A DNA stretch of 64,000 bases from Strigops habroptila (Eukaryota; Chordata; Aves; Psittaciformes; Psittacidae): the NCBI RefSeq assembly GCF_004027225.2, contig NC_044277.2, positions 31,794,495 through 31,858,494 of the forward strand, given 5' to 3'. This document shows, in pieces, positions 62,932 through 64,000 of this stretch (positions within the stretch are counted from its first letter, which is position 1; each line of letters begins with the position of its first letter). Under the pieces are notes generated by a model. The model worked only from the letters and a program-made list of their open reading frames with translations. It searched no databases and was not told where the DNA came from. The position numbers and the translations under genes are program-made.

Positions 62932-63107
62932 GGAACAAGTTGCCCAGAAAGGTGGTAGATGCACCATCCCTGGAGACTTTATAGGCCAGGGTGGATGTGG
63001 TCCTGGGCAACCTGATCTAACTGAAGATGTCCCTGCTCATTGCAGGGGGGCTGGACTAGATGACCTTTGGAGGTCCCTTACAACCCAAACTGTTCCATGA
63101 TTCTATA
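62932..63107 (+). repeat. CR1 LINE, 3' end fragment
   Basis: About 175 bp of CR1 3' end: GGAACAAGTTGCCCAGAAAG, GGGGCTGGACTAGATGACCT and a tail CTGTTCCATGATTCTATA. Same plus-strand orientation as the other avian CR1 tails. Confidence 0.93.
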
Positions 63108-64000
63108 TCTGTTGCTTTGGGCATTTCACCAGCAGAGTTCACAGAGATCATGGTTTCCCAGCCTGGCTCTCAGAAAAATGTTTAAAAGAGCAGCACTTAA
63201 CAAAGATACTCACAGCACTCCACAATTCCTGGCCTTTGCATGAAGGAGCCGTACGTGTGATCATGTATCATCCATCACAATGATGAAGAACAAAATTAAC
63301 AGAAATGTTTTTCTGTATCATCCTCACCAGCTATTTCACCCAAGTGACTTAAAATGTAATCATAAAGTTCTGTAAAAGTGAATAGTCAAATATAAATTCG
63401 GTTATAAAGATACATGAAATTTATGAAGTCATGCAATGATTGCATGATTCTAGAATGATTACTTGAACACAACTTTATATACTTAAGTTATGAATAGATG
63501 GCATGAAGATTTTCTCTTATGTTACTAGTTTTAAAAGTTTCATTTCAAAATTATAATACAATGATTGCATGAGGACAGAACTGTAATTTTATTATCATTG
63601 TATTACTTTGAAAAAGTCATTCTTGTGTATTTACAGTGATTGGAAGCAATTATTTCTACTAAGGGGAGCTTCTACTATGCTTTTAATTGAGATTAAAGAC
63701 TGTTTATTTTTTTAGTTTCATTTTGTCCAAGATGAACTAATGAAGAAAAGTTACCAGCAGTTAAGATTCTGCAACTAATATGAAATCCAAGAAAGGTTTT
63801 GACCAATGGAGAAATGTCAGAGCTGCAGGCCACTGGTGAATGAAAGGCGGGTTATCATTAAAAAGAAAAATGTCATTATTTAAATTCCTTTGAAGATACA
63901 TTTTAAAAGAAAGATACAGGAAATTGTCCTGATTTCTGAACTGCATTTGTTATAAAACTGGTTAATTTACTCCCCTTGCATCTTAAGCATAGAAAGATCA
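63108..64000. other. Intergenic, no gene seen
   Basis: AT-rich sequence with short unrecognised frames and no repeat family I can name. Confidence 0.55.

Noticed and set aside
1..64000. CRISPR array, bacterial operon or phage-like system
   Set aside because: No regularly spaced repeats and no ribosome-binding-site-led gene clusters. Spliced vertebrate gene and CR1 LINEs show a nuclear animal genome.

Overview
The window looks like nuclear DNA from a bird, probably not a galliform. It is AT-rich with long introns, and it carries many 5'-truncated CR1 LINE copies ending in the avian 3' tail (ATTCTATGATTC-like). A short LTR-like fragment resembles a repeat I associate with Neoaves. Nothing points to prokaryotic DNA: there are no operons, and the only long conserved reading frame is split by GT-AG introns.

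One protein-coding gene dominates. It is CRISPLD1 (cysteine-rich secretory protein LCCL domain-containing 1), on the minus strand from a CpG-island promoter near 59.0 kb to a polyadenylation signal near 16.87 kb. I placed 14 coding exons by translation, GT-AG boundaries and phase. They sum to 1542 nt, giving 513 codons plus stop, and every junction closes in frame. The protein has a signal peptide, a furin-type site, a CAP/SCP domain, a cysteine-rich hinge, an acidic/polar linker and two LCCL domains. A noncoding first exon is proposed at about 58795-59025.

Layout: 1-16.85 kb is intergenic DNA downstream of the gene, with two CR1 copies. 16.85-18.36 kb is the 3' UTR. 18.36-39.3 kb holds 13 of the 14 coding exons, with CR1 copies in four introns. 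39.3-57.5 kb is one 18.2-kb intron holding an avian CR1 tail, an ancient plus-strand CR1/L3-like LINE, an ancient minus-strand CR1 and an LTR-like fragment. 57.5-59.35 kb holds the first coding exon and the CpG-island promoter. 59.35-64 kb is upstream intergenic DNA with a decayed integrase-like fragment and another CR1 tail.

No tRNA, rRNA, CRISPR array or second gene was found. The points most worth a second look are the mirrored exon layout of the two LCCL domains, the Gln in place of the usual Glu in the CAP site, the shared orientation of nearly all CR1 copies (antisense to CRISPLD1), recurrent A/C-only tracts on the same strand, and a promoter with TATA-like boxes facing both ways. I found no convincing new biological system.
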